Below are positions 45,771 through 57,203 of a DNA stretch of 64,000 nucleotides, in pieces. The notes beneath the pieces were generated by a model, which had not been told where the DNA came from, did not search any database, and saw nothing but the letters and a program-made list of their open reading frames with translations. Source of the stretch: Pollenia angustigena (Eukaryota > Arthropoda > Insecta > Diptera > Polleniidae). Numbering within the stretch: the stretch's first letter is position 1; the number at the start of each line of letters is the position of its first letter. The stretch is taken from positions 226,787,127 to 226,851,126 of the forward strand of contig OV884056.1 in NCBI GenBank assembly GCA_930367215.1, written 5' to 3'. The translations under genes were made by a program, and so were the position numbers.

Positions 45771-46967
45771 TTTTAAATTTACCCAAATTAAGGACACAGA
45801 ATATTTACACTTAGATTAATATATAAAAAAGTTTCACACGTTATGATAAAGTTAGTATACCCCCATCACAACTAGTTGTGGTTTATGATATAAAAAATGT
45901 GTAAAGTTTCAGGCCAATCGCAGCATTTTTGATGCAGCGCCAGGCTCTAAAAATCTGTTACTTCGGTTAAAACGTTACTTTTCGTTGAGCAAGCACAAAT
46001 GCTTCTAGAGCCCCAATCATTTTAATAAAATGCATCTGTTTTCCTATATGTCAAAGCTCTATCTCGGTGGCTTCCCCACAAAAAATAAGTTCGGTGCCAA
46101 AATTCGTTAACCCAAAAGGGTTAACGCATGCCCTTTCAGAATTTTTGGATCTCTCAAAAATTATAAATTTGAAAAAATCTATAGTAAAATTCCTTTGTAA
46201 ATAATTTAAAGCATATTTCCGATTTTTCCTACACTACTATTTCAGTAAAAATAAAGCTCTTCTTGCAACACTGCACCAAGTGTAAACGAACATTGTAAGT
46301 TGTAAAACATAAATTTCTCTTGAAATCAATATGAATTTTAAACAAAGAATTTTGTATATTATAAATATTTGTTAAACCATTAACACCATCCCTCTTAACT
46401 TCAATAGATTTTTTATTTTGTTGATATTATTTCCACTTAACGACTTTAACTATAAAGCAAAACAAAAGCATTAGATGGTTTCTTCATTATTTCATTCTCT
46501 TAGTAGATTTTTTTCCAACAGTCACTACGACACTTTTTCCCGAAGTAAAACTCAAGACGGTTGGGTGAAACTAAGACATTTCTAAACAAAGCAAAAATTA
46601 AAAAAAAGAGGAAAATCAAAATAAGTAAAAATAACAAAGTTTACTTAGTTTAACTTGGTGTCCTTAGTCATTGTCATTGACTGCGAGAGTAAAATAATGG
46701 CAACATTATTAATTCAACATTTGCTGCAATGTGACTTACTCGAGTCAGTTCAAGTAAAAAAGACAACAACTGCTATTGAAGCAGACACTCAGACACACAT
46801 ACATATGTACCCATATGTATATAGACACAAGTGTATTGACATTCAAGAATGTTATTTTAAGATATTTGTGCATCTTGCAACATTACTTTTTATTAATGCA
46901 CACAATATAATGTCATGTGTTTTTTGCTCTTTCCTTCTTCTTTATTTTCTCTTTGTCTTATTATTAG
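45771..46967. other. No gene seen; 3' part of the giant intron
   Basis: 45790-45900 is another end fragment of the diffuse repeat ('ccccatcacaactagttgtg'). The rest is unique AT-rich sequence ending in the pyrimidine-rich tract and acceptor TTATTATTAG before the FN3 exon. The open frames here read into that exon by chance. Confidence 0.5.
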
Positions 46968-47366
46968 ATACAATATTTCTTGGACTGTGGAATCTCATAC
47001 ACCCATTGAAGAATACAAATTATCCTTCCGAAGGTTGCAACAAGGACAAGAGGTCGATAACACTATTGATTCGCATTCATCCTCATCGTCGTCTATGTAT
47101 GGTGGCAATAGTCTTGGAAGCATGAGCGGAGGCAGTATGATGGGTGTCAATGTTCATAATTATCGTTCAGGAGGCATTAGCAGCATGGGCAGTAGTGGTG
47201 GTTATGGAGGTTTTGGTGCCGGTAATATTATACATTGGGGTCGCAACGATTGGCGTGACGTTGTCTTACCAGCCATACCTACCTCTCATCACTACACACA
47301 GGGCATGAGCTATATGATACGCGGTTTAGATCCAGATCAACACTACGAAGCAACAGTTCAAGCGAG
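46968..47366 (+). CDS. Exon of Ig/FN3 cell-adhesion gene: FN3 domain with Gly/Ser-rich insertion
   Basis: An internal exon of 399 bp, phase 2 on both sides (AG/A in, AG/gtaagt out). It reads RYNISWTVESHTPIEEYKLS (FN3 strands B-C with the core Trp) and FRRLQQGQEVDN, then a Ser/Gly/Met/Asn-rich stretch of about 55 residues (SSSSSSMYGG ... GGYGGFGAGN). It continues NDWRDVVLPAIPTSHHYTQG and YMIRGLDPDQHYEATVQAR, the E and F strands with the usual L-x-P-x-x-x-Y motif. FN3 domains are normally ~95 residues; the low-complexity loop makes this one much longer. It follows directly on an Ig domain, an order seen in Klingon/Wrapper-type proteins (inferred relationship). Confidence 0.92.
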
Positions 47367-47827
47367 GTAAGTGCCATAGTTTTTATTTTTTTTTTCCGTT
47401 TTGCTTAAAACAGCTAATGCATCTAGTGGCTTTTCTCCGTTGCTGCTGTTCAAAATTAATTTTTTTATACTTTATAAAATGTTTCAAGTTCTATTACTCT
47501 TTCGTTATTTTAACACGCTCCCCTGTTATTTGGTGTCATTAGGAATTTCTGGGGTAGAAGTTGAAATCTTGTTGGATAATTTGTTTTTTTTTTCGTATCT
47601 AAACTTTTCATCAGCAAATCTTTAACATAGTTTGCTGTGTTTTTTTCTTATTGGAAATTTAACAATAAAATATACAATGCAACATTTTTGAAGTCATCGA
47701 GTGCAAACTCCCTTCTGTGTGTAATTTTTCGAAGTACGTATCAAAACACTAGCAAACGTCATCTGGGTTTTTCTAGTTTTAGCCTAAAACTTTTTCCAAA
47801 GAACATGTAATTTTTCTAAAAGCTTAA
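47367..47827. other. Intron sequence, no other gene
   Basis: Donor GTAAGT at 47367, then T-rich intronic DNA. Nothing else recognised. Confidence 0.5.
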
Positions 47828-48520
47828 GGGTGGCCCAACCAAAACGCAAGATGTTAATTGTAAATACAACAAAACATTTTCAGAGAGTTATCTAATATTA
47901 ATAATATTATGACAATTGTACGTGAACAAACTAACGACTTCTGTGGCATAATTCTTGTCCATAATTATAATGACTCTGAGACAAAATTGAGGTTCAATGT
48001 CGTTAATGTGCCGAATTATCTTATCATTTAGCTCTTGAATTGTTCTTGGCTTACACTTTTTCTTTTAAATGTCCACAAAAAATGAGATCCAACGGTGTCA
48101 AATAACAAGATCGTCACGTCCAATTAACATTGGCACGACGTAAGATAACAAGCCTTAGGAATTTCTCGCGCAAAAGAACCATTGTTTTACTGGCTGTGTG
48201 GTTAGTGGCACCATCCTGTTGGAACCAGATATCGTCCAGGTTCATATCCTAATTTTCTACCAAATGAAGTCCGTTATCAGCTCGCGATAGCAGACACCAT
48301 TCACTGTAAATCCTGTCGATCACATTTTCAAAGAAGTACGGCCCGACGACGCCGCCAGCCCATAAACCGTACCAAACAATCAATGTTTGTGGATGAATCG
48401 GCTTTTCAACAATTACTCGTGTATTCTCATTTGTCTAAATGCGGCAATTCTGCTTGTTAACGAATCCACTGAGATGAAAGGGTTCCTCGTCGCTTAAGAT
48501 GATTTTATTTGTAAACCCTC
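47828..48520 (-). pseudogene. Mariner-like transposase fragment
   Basis: The minus strand reads KIILSDEEPFHLSGFVNKQN from about 48510. It contains the first catalytic Asp motif (SDE), YGLWAGGVVGPYFFEN, WFQQDGATNHTA (second Asp) and CYLTPLDLIF (third Asp), with several stops and frameshifts between them (for example CRI*TN). The end near 47828, 'gggtggcccaaccaaaacgc', is probably the terminal inverted repeat. The N-terminal DNA-binding part is absent. It lies in the intron between FN3 exons and belongs to a different mariner lineage from the one at 10109. Confidence 0.85.
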
Positions 48521-49449
48521 AAATAACCCTAAAAAAGCTTACGTTATTTACCCTTGTGTGTGTTTTTTCACACATATGCAATATTCGTCTACTTTTCTGT
48601 GGCGCCATAGTTCGTTTGTAATCAAGGCCATGATTTACGTCACTTTAATGATGTGTTTATCACGTTGTGTGTATTTAAATTAAGTAATCACTTTACAAAA
48701 CAAACGTTGCATTCAGTTCGCAACAGTTTCAAAAATATGCATACTTGCCGATAGAACATTTTGTCTCTAGTGCAAATTACATAGAAACTACATGTGTATA
48801 GAAAACCACACACGAGGGAAAATTACTTCAGTTCTCGAATATTTCGTTACTAAAAAATATTTTTTTAATCAAAAAAGGTATTTTAAGCATTTAATTTGTA
48901 TTATTATCAAAGTGATTTTTCCCAAAAGGGTGATTGTCAGGTAAAAAGTTACCATTAACTCCTGTCCGTTCTCTACATTCTTGAATTTGTTAAACACTGA
49001 AGCAAAGAAATGCCAAATTAAGTTAAGCAAAACACCTGCATTCGGGTTGGACCTCCCTTTATATCTCGGAAACCAATTATAACTTTGTTGTTCCGCCTTG
49101 ACACAAATGTATCTAGAGCCTAGGAGAAAAAGTGTGAAACAAACTAACTTGAAACACTGCATGTAGTGTTCAAAGTTGCTCAAATGTAAATTAGCAAACG
49201 AACTTTAATACTGTGAGGTCAGGTTTTATATAGAGTGGCTGATATGTTATAAATACCATATAACGCTCACTCGTGAAATATTCGAACAGCTGAATATGAC
49301 ACTCTTAAATGTTTTTATAAGATTTAAACATGAATACTGTTAATATTTTTTACTTAAAAGTATTAAAATTTCTGGAATAAATATCAGATAAAAAATATAA
49401 TTGAATTTTTTACCCATGAAGACTAACCCACGAAATTTTAACGTTTAAT
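48521..49449. other. No gene seen
   Basis: Intronic DNA. The minus-strand open frame at 48869-49183 has no recognisable similarity and atypical composition. Confidence 0.4.
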
Positions 49450-50185
49450 TTTTATACCCTCTACCACACGGAATGACTAAGTTTGTTATTCCTTGAGCAA
49501 TTTTAAGTCGATTAAGCCATGTCAGTCTGTCTGTCTGCCCGTCTATCCATCTGTCTGTCTGCCCGTCTATCCGTCTGTCCGTCTAAATCACGCTAATTTT
49601 CGAACTAATCAAAAGAAAAGAACAATGTTAGAGTCAAATTGTTTCTAGTTCTTCTAAGCAGTTTGGGATTTAAATACAGCAACATCGGTTTAGTAAGATA
49701 AGAGTTATGAATCAACATATGGAACAACCACCCTAAAATATTTATAATTTGTTACAGAAACTAGGATAAAAATTTGCGGAATGCACATATAAATATGAGA
49801 TTTTGCACAAATTTGTTCTATATGACTAGAAATCATACCCCAAAATTTCGTGAAGGTCGGGGCATAATTTAACATAGCCCTTATATAAGGCCGACTCTCT
49901 AAAAGCACTTAAGTGGTATTTAAACCGTAAAGAATAATGCTATTGTAATAAATGTTGATCAAACTGTAAGATTCGCGAAGATCGGACTATTGCTTATCAC
50001 AGACCCCATATAAACCTTTCTCTCGGAAAACCGTTTAGCTTGGTAACACCGTAACGAATATCATATCGGTTTATTATATAGCACAGGTCTTATATAAATT
50101 CCACTGCTAAAATATCTAGCTGCCAGTGGAGAGTATCAAAGATTCGGCACAGCCAAATATAGCACTCTGACTCGTTGTTACTGTT
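49450..50185 (+). repeat. Diffuse dipteran repeat, full-type copy
   Basis: Starts 'ataccctctaccacacgga', runs through 'ttttaagtcgattaagccat' and a 'gtctgtctgcccgtc' tract, then 'ttcgtgaaggtcgg'-type units, to end 'gattcggcacagccaaatat'. Collinear with 57598 onward. Non-coding. Confidence 0.75.
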
Positions 50186-50653
50186 GTTGCTGTACAAGAA
50201 TTCCATGACCTTACAGTACCAAATCCAACAAGTGCTTTTTTAATACTTTTTGAGCAAACGCAAAAAGATAAATAAAGCATTTTTAATCGTTAACGTGCTT
50301 TTAGATGGAGAACATTAAAAGGCTATACGTAAAATGTACATGGTGGGTTCTAGGGTTAAATACAAAATATTCTTATCGTCTTGCTTACTGATCTATCTAA
50401 GCAAAATCGGCAAGCTTTTCTTTAACATGAAATTTCCACTGTTAATATATTACCAATAAAAAAAAAAAAATGACCAAGCGTTCTATCAACCAAGATTTTT
50501 CAGCCGAGTAGAGTTCAATTTGCGCTCTAAGAGCTTGTTTATTAAAAACTGTATGAAAATTTATAGTTTTGACATAAAAAACGCTAGCCGCTCTTATTTA
50601 AAAATAAATTTTAATTTAATTTATTCTTTTATTATGTATCCTCCCTCTTTCAG
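50186..50653. other. Intron sequence before the last exon in the window
   Basis: AT-rich; it ends with the pyrimidine tract 'ctccctctttcag'. No other feature. Confidence 0.5.
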
Positions 50654-50712
50654 GAATCGTTATGGCTGGAGTGATTATTCGCAAAGTTTTGTATTCTCAA
50701 CGTCATCGAACG
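50654..50712 (+). CDS. Exon of Ig/FN3 cell-adhesion gene: end of the FN3 domain
   Basis: A 59-bp exon between TTTCAG and G/gtaagt. It completes the Arg codon and reads NRYGWSDYSQSFVFSTSSN, the FN3 F-G turn (N-x-x-G-x-S) and strand G. The phase fits the preceding exon (AG/G). It leaves in phase 1, so at least one more exon follows beyond the recognisable part of the window. A membrane anchor or GPI signal is expected there. Confidence 0.9.
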
Positions 50713-52124
50713 GTAAGTACTCTATAGTTGAAAAATTGTTACAGCTTCATATTTATTTGTTATAGACTTTTATTAATTTTCGATTCTCTTATTATTTAAG
50801 TTTTAACCACATACTAAATTTTTTTTTCTTTTTTTGCAAAAAAGTTATTGCCCTGATTTTTAAATAAGAATAAGTAGCAAACAAATGGAATCAAAGAGAA
50901 ATATGAAAGAAAAGAAGTTTGCTTATTTAACGAAAAAAAAAAAATAATTCTTCAATTCAACACAGTTGCCAGTATTCAATGCTTTAATATGGTTGCAATT
51001 TTCACTTATTTAAACAGGGAATATAAGAAAAAACCACAATGAAAATTATCGATATCGTAGTAAAACAACAAAACAAAAATTAAAATAAAAAAATACAATA
51101 AGAATACTTTCCTGTTTGTATGCAGAATAAAGATAAAAAAAAATGCAAAAAACAATAAACCAAGGATTAAGAATAAATATCCATTGTATATCGAAGCATA
51201 GGACCTTTTATATGTATGAACGTTTAATCTTAAAAATAAAAATACTGAAATAAAAAAAAAAAAAAAAAATATCAAAATAAAATTGTTTTAAAAGTTAAAC
51301 CAAAAATGCAATTATAGAGAATTAAAGTATTAAAACAAAAAAAAAAAATTGTGGGAAAAAAGCAACTTTAACAACAAAACGAATTATTGGGAATTTATTA
51401 TGCATACAAAAAGGGACTTACAGGATTTAAGCACAAAAATAATTGTGAAACGTGCATATTACAAAAATAGCACTATCTATAGCAATGAATATGCATGAGG
51501 AGCTCCACAACAAAACGGAACAGTTCCACTTTTGCAATTTTCGGATAAATGAACAACTGACTTAAATCAGTACGATGTATATATGTGAAAAAGTTGCGTT
51601 TGGATCCGCTTCAAAGTAAATAAAATCGTTGAAACAATGACTTTAAGGATTTTAGTATGAACAATATTATTCAGTAATAAAACATCAAACTTAAAAATTG
51701 GAATTGTTGCGTTTTGTTATTGACCTCCTCATATGAAAAACGTACTTACATGTACATATTTTACATAAACAGGGTTATTCTAGCATAAGGCTTAAAAGGA
51801 TGCGGAAATTACACGTGTCTCAAATTCTTATGATTTAAAAATTAAATAAAAGTATAAATGACTAAAGAGTAGCCAACTATTGATACCCTTCACAAAAATT
51901 TAAGTTTTTTACAAGTTGTCATTTAATGGGATCTGTTAATAATTTTAAACGAATAATTAATAAATTTGATATCAACCTTTCTAGTCGTCTAATCCGTCAA
52001 AAGTTATGACAGTTTTTTAATTGCTACAGTTTAAGGCGTTTTTAAGTGTTTTTTTGTTCGGGAGTAGAATGATTTTGAGATTCATGGCACATTATAAATC
52101 GATCACCACAATAATTGGAAATCT
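50713..52124. other. Intron sequence, no gene seen
   Basis: AT-rich with long A-runs (50932-50944 and 51250-51269) and a Phe-rich open frame on the minus strand that is only a reading of them. No repeat recognised. Confidence 0.45.
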
Positions 52125-52854
52125 GTGCCCATGTTCTGTAACTCTCGCGTCGAGAAAATTTTCGATTGAAATGTGTGAAATGAAACAAAAATGCCATAAA
52201 TTGAAACAAACAGCTGTTTTTCTCACTTAACTGTGTCTGTAACTTTTTTTGGGGAGTTCAAGCTGTCACGTAAGGAAATCACTCGCCAATTTACAGAAAA
52301 AGTGTGTTTGTAACATTTTGGTGAGAAAAGTTCCCGCTTTGAACTGTCAAATAAACTCACGAATAAAAATGGGGCGAGAAAAAATTTTAACACTAAAAAA
52401 CAATTAAAAATGCAAAATGCTAAGAATAATAATAATAATATTTTATTCTTGGCACATTTTTCATTGTTTTATTATTTTGCTTTTAACATTTTTATAAAAT
52501 ATACGAATGTCTTCAAAGCTCGTTTGCAAACAACAAACATTAAAGTCGCTCTTTACACAATTTGGCATAGCCGACTGTTGTGTTTTCGCCGCCGTCGTTG
52601 AAAAATTTTCAATTTAAGTAAACTTTGGTCGCCGTCAACGACATGTGTTACTGGCGTTCTGAACGTCTGCAATGTCACATCGGCTTCGAGTGCAATACTA
52701 TGACATTTATAACGTAACGACGTAATCTCTTTTGATAGTTTTCGACATGAGTTACAGACACACATTTTTCTCACTTTTCGAGAAACGATGGAATATTTTG
52801 TTTCACATCTTTTCGATGCAAGAATTTCTCACTCAAGTTACAGAACACGGGTAC
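52125..52854 (+). mobile_element. MITE, 730 bp, inverted partner of 31025-31741
   Basis: The ends 'gtgcccatgttctgtaact' and 'agttacagaacacgggtac' are inverted repeats. The body is highly similar to the reverse complement of 31025-31741. It lies in the intron after the last FN3 exon. Confidence 0.85.
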
Positions 52855-52888
52855 TGATTTCTAGTCATAAAAAACTAAAATTCAGTCT

Positions 52889-53933
52889 AATACTCTGGTC
52901 ACATTTGGGTTTTGAAACGCGTTTAAGCAAAATGTTGATTTAGCTAATCAAAGCCGTTCACATAACATTTGAGATGATTAAGATTCAGTAAAGTTTAATT
53001 AAAGTATTAAAAATGGACAAAAATACTTTTATAAAGTTAACTGAAGATTATTAAACATATTAACGGTGAAATTGTGCACATTTATGAATTATTTAAGGAA
53101 AAACATAAAAATATAGAGCAAAAATCCTTTCCGTTTGGACACGTTCATGTTGGCCGATTCTACATTATACTCAGTTGTAGGTATGTTCAGAGGATTCTAT
53201 GTGATGATGTAGTGATTAAGTTGTAATCATGTCAATTAGAAGTGATGAAGTGATGTCCTAGGGCAGGACAATATAACCCAGCTTTGGATTACAAAGGAGT
53301 AGTATTAAAACTACTCCCTGGTATACTCAAGATGATTAGTTTTGAAGTCGTTTAAAAACGAACACATTTCGTTAAAAAACGAAGACATGTCGTCTCATTA
53401 CAAACAGTTTTTAACAATGACATGGTCCATGCTTGCATTACATCGGACAAGTCCAATGAGTAGTCCATTTGATCAAAATCAGGTGGTCCAATATTATTTG
53501 CAGGGTAAACACAAAAACAAATTGGACAATACAACTAGTTTATTTGAACTTATGCCTACAACAATCATACCAACAAAGCGACTCTTCCTCATACCAATTT
53601 ACATTCGTCGTTGAGTCATCGAGTGGACAATGACTACTTAAAAGCAAAATAATAAATGCCGTTTGACTTTAAGAAATTGTGTTATTGCGTGCGCAACAAT
53701 AAATGCAAACAATGCACTTTCAATAAAAAACTCACACATGCACAAATGAAATGTGTACAAAACGATGTCAAAATTACTAACGTTGAACTTTGTTTTGCAG
53801 GCATAGAGTTAATGTAAATTATAGCATATAAGAAAATCAACAAAAATAGTGGACTTTGCAGTTCTCTGGTTAGAGCTTAATCAAGTTCGAGGTGCTTAAA
53901 CGCGTTTAAGAACCCAAGTGTGAACATAGTATT
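52889..53933. mobile_element. DNA element with ~40-bp imperfect inverted ends, about 1 kb
   Basis: The left end (52889-52930: 'aatact', 'cacatttgggtt', 'aaacgcgtttaagc') pairs with the right end (53894-53933) over about 40 bp at roughly 80 percent. The interior has a plus-strand frame of 90 codons (53342-53614) without known similarity. Superfamily undetermined. Confidence 0.65.
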
Positions 53934-54839
53934 AAAGCATTCAAACTATGGTTGGATTTTAAGAATGTTTATATTTGCAAGTAATCATATTACGTTTAAA
54001 AAAGACGATAATATGGTTAATATAAACAAAAATTTGTCCGAAATCAACCATTATATGTTTTGTTTTGTCCGTCGTGCTGTTAACACGTTTTTTCTTTATT
54101 GTCCCCGTGTTCTCGTCCATTAATGTTAAAATTAAATTATTGGTGTTTACGTCGTCCGTTAATTAAATGGAAAAAAAAAATAAATAAAATAAAAAAAAAA
54201 AATAAATAAAATATTTAAACAAATACAAAAGAAATAATTTAAACTTAAAACAACAAAATATTTACATAGACCAAAAATTTTACATATTGAACTAAAAATG
54301 CAAATTCCAAAAAAAAAGAAACAAAATAAACACAAAACATAACTGAAAATATTAAAATAAAAAAAAAACACAACACTTAAGAAGAAAAAACAATAACAAC
54401 ATTCACTTGAAAACTGTTGGAAAAAAAAAAAAATAAAACAAACAACAAAAACAATAAAACACATTTCAACTCTTTTAAAAATCAAATTTACAATAACAAC
54501 TAAACAAGTGCACAATCATCTACATAAATAACCCACAACACACATCAAATACACAACCACACAATATCAGGATACATTTACACCTCGATATACGCGATTT
54601 ACAATATATTTTTTTGGCAATGACCAAACGAGGGGCTTTTATGTCCCCGTTTACAGTGCCATTGCTGTTCACTTTTCCCATACCATTCTTCTACGAAATT
54701 TAATTGGCATCATGCCAGATTGCTGTTGGTTACTTAATGACAAAGGTATAACACTGGCCATTGAGTAACTTTATCAGCAGCGGTTTGGTATTTTTGTCAC
54801 GTTTATTATCGTAGGGAGTATTGCCTTGAATCTTCTTAA
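53934..54839. other. No gene seen
   Basis: Contains 'agtaatcatattacg' and 'gacgataatatggttaatat' near 53980-54020, which resemble the subterminal motifs of the 6.2 kb element. Then a very A-rich tract follows (54170-54480). Similar 'atatggtcaaa' motifs resume at 56370 beyond the LINE insertion, so the LINE may have landed in a decayed relative of that element. Confidence 0.4.
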
Positions 54840-56294
54840 TTTGTAATTTTCAGCTCTTCGTACCGTGCGGGAATCTTTCCCTCTTGCTGGAAGGTGGCCA
54901 ATGTTCAGCCAATCCCCAAGAAGGGTGAGGCTACTAACCCTGATAATTACCGCCCAATCGCAATTTGCTCTTCGCTCTCGAAGGTGATGGAGAGCATGGT
55001 TAATTACCATCTTGTGAAGTATCTGGAGACAAATTCACTTCTCAGTGACAGACAGTATGGTTTTCGTGGTAGCCGATCTACAGGAGACCTGTTAGCGTTT
55101 CTTTCAGAACGTTGGAGTCGGTCCATTCACCGCTTTGGTGAATGCAAAGTGGTTGCTCTGGATATTTCCAAGGCGTTTGATCGGGTGTGGCATGGTGCGC
55201 TTGTGTCAAAGCTTATTGCTTTTGGTGTCGGTAATGATTTCTCTCGATTTATATCGAGTTTCCTCAGTGATCGCACTATACGTGTTGTTATAGATGGGAT
55301 TGCATCAAACGAGTTTCAGGTAAATTCAGGGGTACCGCAAGGTTCTGTCCTTTCTCCTACGCTATTTCTTATATTTCTTAATGACCTTCTTGGTCATACT
55401 TCAAATCCTATCTACTCTTTTGCAGATGACAGCAACATTTGTCATTCATATTCCTTCGATCATAGGCCAAGCCTTGTTGAGATTGGGGGCAAAAGGCAAA
55501 ATATGAATGACACTCTTAATCAGGACCTAGATGCAATCTCTGAGTGGGGTCAAGCGAATAGGGTCGAATTTAATGCACGCAAGACCCAATGTTGTATGTT
55601 GACCCACAGACGGGCCGTGGGACCAACTATGTCATCTGTATTAATGGGTGGCATTGATATTAAGGAATCGGATACTCTTGATGTTCTGGGCATGAGAATA
55701 CAGTGCGATGTCCGCTGGAATAAACACGTTTTCAAAGTGTCGAAAGAGGCATTCAAGTGTTTAGGTTTTTTAAAACGGTGCAAGAAATACTTCACTTCCT
55801 CCGATCTCCTTACTATCTATACCACCTATATCCGACCGAAGATGGAATACAACTCCCATATATGGGCAGGGGCTTCAAAGTCTATTTTGAACCTTCTGGA
55901 CCGTGTACAAAGGAGGGCGGTGAAGCTCATCAATGACAGTAGGGTATCCAACTCTATTGACTCATTGGGGCATCGTCGGAATGTGGGTTGTGTGACACTT
56001 TTCTATCGATATTACCATGGGAGGTGTTCCACTGAGATAAGTGAACTTATTCCACCCGCCCGAGTATTTCTTCGTAATACTCGCTCATCCAGTGGATCAC
56101 ATCCGTTTGTAGTCGATTGTCCTGTGTTTCGCACAACGCATTATAGAGAAAATTCGTTTTTCAGTCGAACTATCCGTATGTGGAATAAACTTCCCGCAGA
56201 GGTCTTTCCCGGTACTTATAATTTATTAAGATTCAAGTCAAATGTCCACAAACACTATTCCCTCTTTCCTCCTTCCCAAACCTTATTTTCCTGA
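54840..56294 (+). CDS. Reverse transcriptase of a non-LTR element (intact 3' part)
   Basis: An open reading of about 484 codons. The visible protein begins within the RT domain at SSSYRAGIFPSCWKVANVQP, then IPKKGEATNPDNYRPIAICS, DRQYGFRGSRSTGDLLAF, ALDISKAFDRVWHGALVSKL, VNSGVPQGSVLSPTLFLIFL and the catalytic FADD (55419-55430). The thumb and C-terminal region end with SFFSRTIRMWNKLPAEVFPG and FPPSQTLFS. There is no stop or frameshift across 484 codons, so the insertion is recent. The endonuclease and fingers start are missing through 5' truncation. The clade is not certain; the C terminus is of the type seen in Jockey/CR1-group elements. Confidence 0.9.
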   Translation, partial: FVIFSSSYRAGIFPSCWKVANVQPIPKKGEATNPDNYRPIAICSSLSKVMESMVNYHLVKYLETNSLLSDRQYGFRGSRSTGDLLAFLSERWSRSIHRFGECKVVALDISKAFDRVWHGALVSKLIAFGVGNDFSRFISSFLSDRTIRVVIDGIASNEFQVNSGVPQGSVLSPTLFLIFLNDLLGHTSNPIYSFADDSNICHSYSFDHRPSLVEIGGKRQNMNDTLNQDLDAISEWGQANRVEFNARKTQCCMLTHRRAVGPTMSSVLMGGIDIKESDTLDVLGMRIQCDVRWNKHVFKVSKEAFKCLGFLKRCKKYFTSSDLLTIYTTYIRPKMEYNSHIWAGASKSILNLLDRVQRRAVKLINDSRVSNSIDSLGHRRNVGCVTLFYRYYHGRCSTEISELIPPARVFLRNTRSSSGSHPFVVDCPVFRTTHYRENSFFSRTIRMWNKLPAEVFPGTYNLLRFKSNVHKHYSLFPPSQTLFS

Positions 56295-56367
56295 TCAACA
56301 CAATGCACTGCATATATAGGGGGCATCCCCTGAGTGTTGGTTTATCGTTAAAAAAAAAAAAAAAAAA
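54840..56367 (+). mobile_element. Non-LTR retrotransposon, second family, 5'-truncated
   Basis: A continuous coding frame from 54840 to a stop at 56294, then a short 3' UTR ('gggggcatcccctgagtgtt') and a pure A-tail (56350-56367). The codon use and GC content are clearly higher than the surroundings. It differs from the Jockey-like family at 95 and 32018. Target-site duplications were not identified. Confidence 0.9.
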
Positions 56368-57203
56368 TTATATGGTCAAACAACCGTAATATGGTCAAAA
56401 GTTTTCATAATTTAGTAAAAAGTAACCATATTATGGTCAGAATTTTAATTCATAGAAAAAAGTTATATGCACCAAGCCCCATTTAGATTAAAAATTAATT
56501 TTATTTTTTATATTATTTCGAATTATAATTCATTTTAACGACAAATTTTTACTAACTGCCAATTTCGTGACGTCGATGGAACGCTCTCTTTCGCACAAAA
56601 ACATTTATAACAAAAAGAGATTTTTAATAAGTTGTTTATGTGTTACATGTAATTTTGCGAAAGAAAGGGTCCTTTTGCACTTAATGAAATTGGCAGTAGT
56701 AATACCCCTAACAGACATATAGTTTCAAATATCAAAGAATTGACAACAGATTTTTTGCAAGGTTTGCACAATTCTTATTGAATTCAGCTAAAAATCTGTG
56801 CTTAATAAGATACCACATTTATACTACGTACATTTTTGTAGTATATATACCAGCAATATACCACTTTGTTTCATGGTTTAATAAAACTTTAGGTTGACAC
56901 ACATGTAGTTTACAGTGCTTGTGTAGAATACAAATCGTATGTCTGTCAGGGGTATAAGAGTGTGTTTTAACTTTTAATGAAAATAATTTTGAAGATATTG
57001 TTAATAAGCAGCACACGATTTTTTAATAAGTTTTCTGTGAGTTAAAAATATTTGTTTATCCCCAGTTGTGAAAAATTAAAAAAGTGTGATAATTAATAAA
57101 GGGGTTCTCAGCAAGAACTTTGTTTTTTAATTGTGGCAACACCAACAACATGATTGTTTTGACATTTGGTTTTTTGACGTATTCGTAGTAGATGCATTGA
57201 CAA
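56368..57203. other. No gene seen
   Basis: 'atatggtcaaa' motifs recur at 56371-56440 (possible remnant of the TA-flanked family); then AT-rich DNA. Confidence 0.4.

Larger units (their letters stand above)
11979..46967 (+). other. Giant intron (34,989 bp) of the Ig/FN3 gene
   Basis: It runs from GTAAGTAGG at 11979 to TTATTATTAG at 46967. The flanking exons are in the same phase (AG/A completes an Arg codon) and continue from an Ig domain into an FN3 domain. No further exon of the gene was found inside, although a short exon could have been missed. The intron contains the bulk of the transposons listed here, on both strands, including the 6.2 kb element with its own minus-strand gene. Confidence 0.8.

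Noticed and set aside
46655..46967. Open frames extending upstream of the FN3 exon as a possible first exon
   Set aside because: The acceptor at 46967 keeps the phase with the Ig exon. The upstream translation is low-quality and unlike any protein.
53342..53614. 90-codon plus-strand frame as the transposase of the element 52889-53933
   Set aside because: It has no recognisable motif in either orientation, and the length is within chance for this window.
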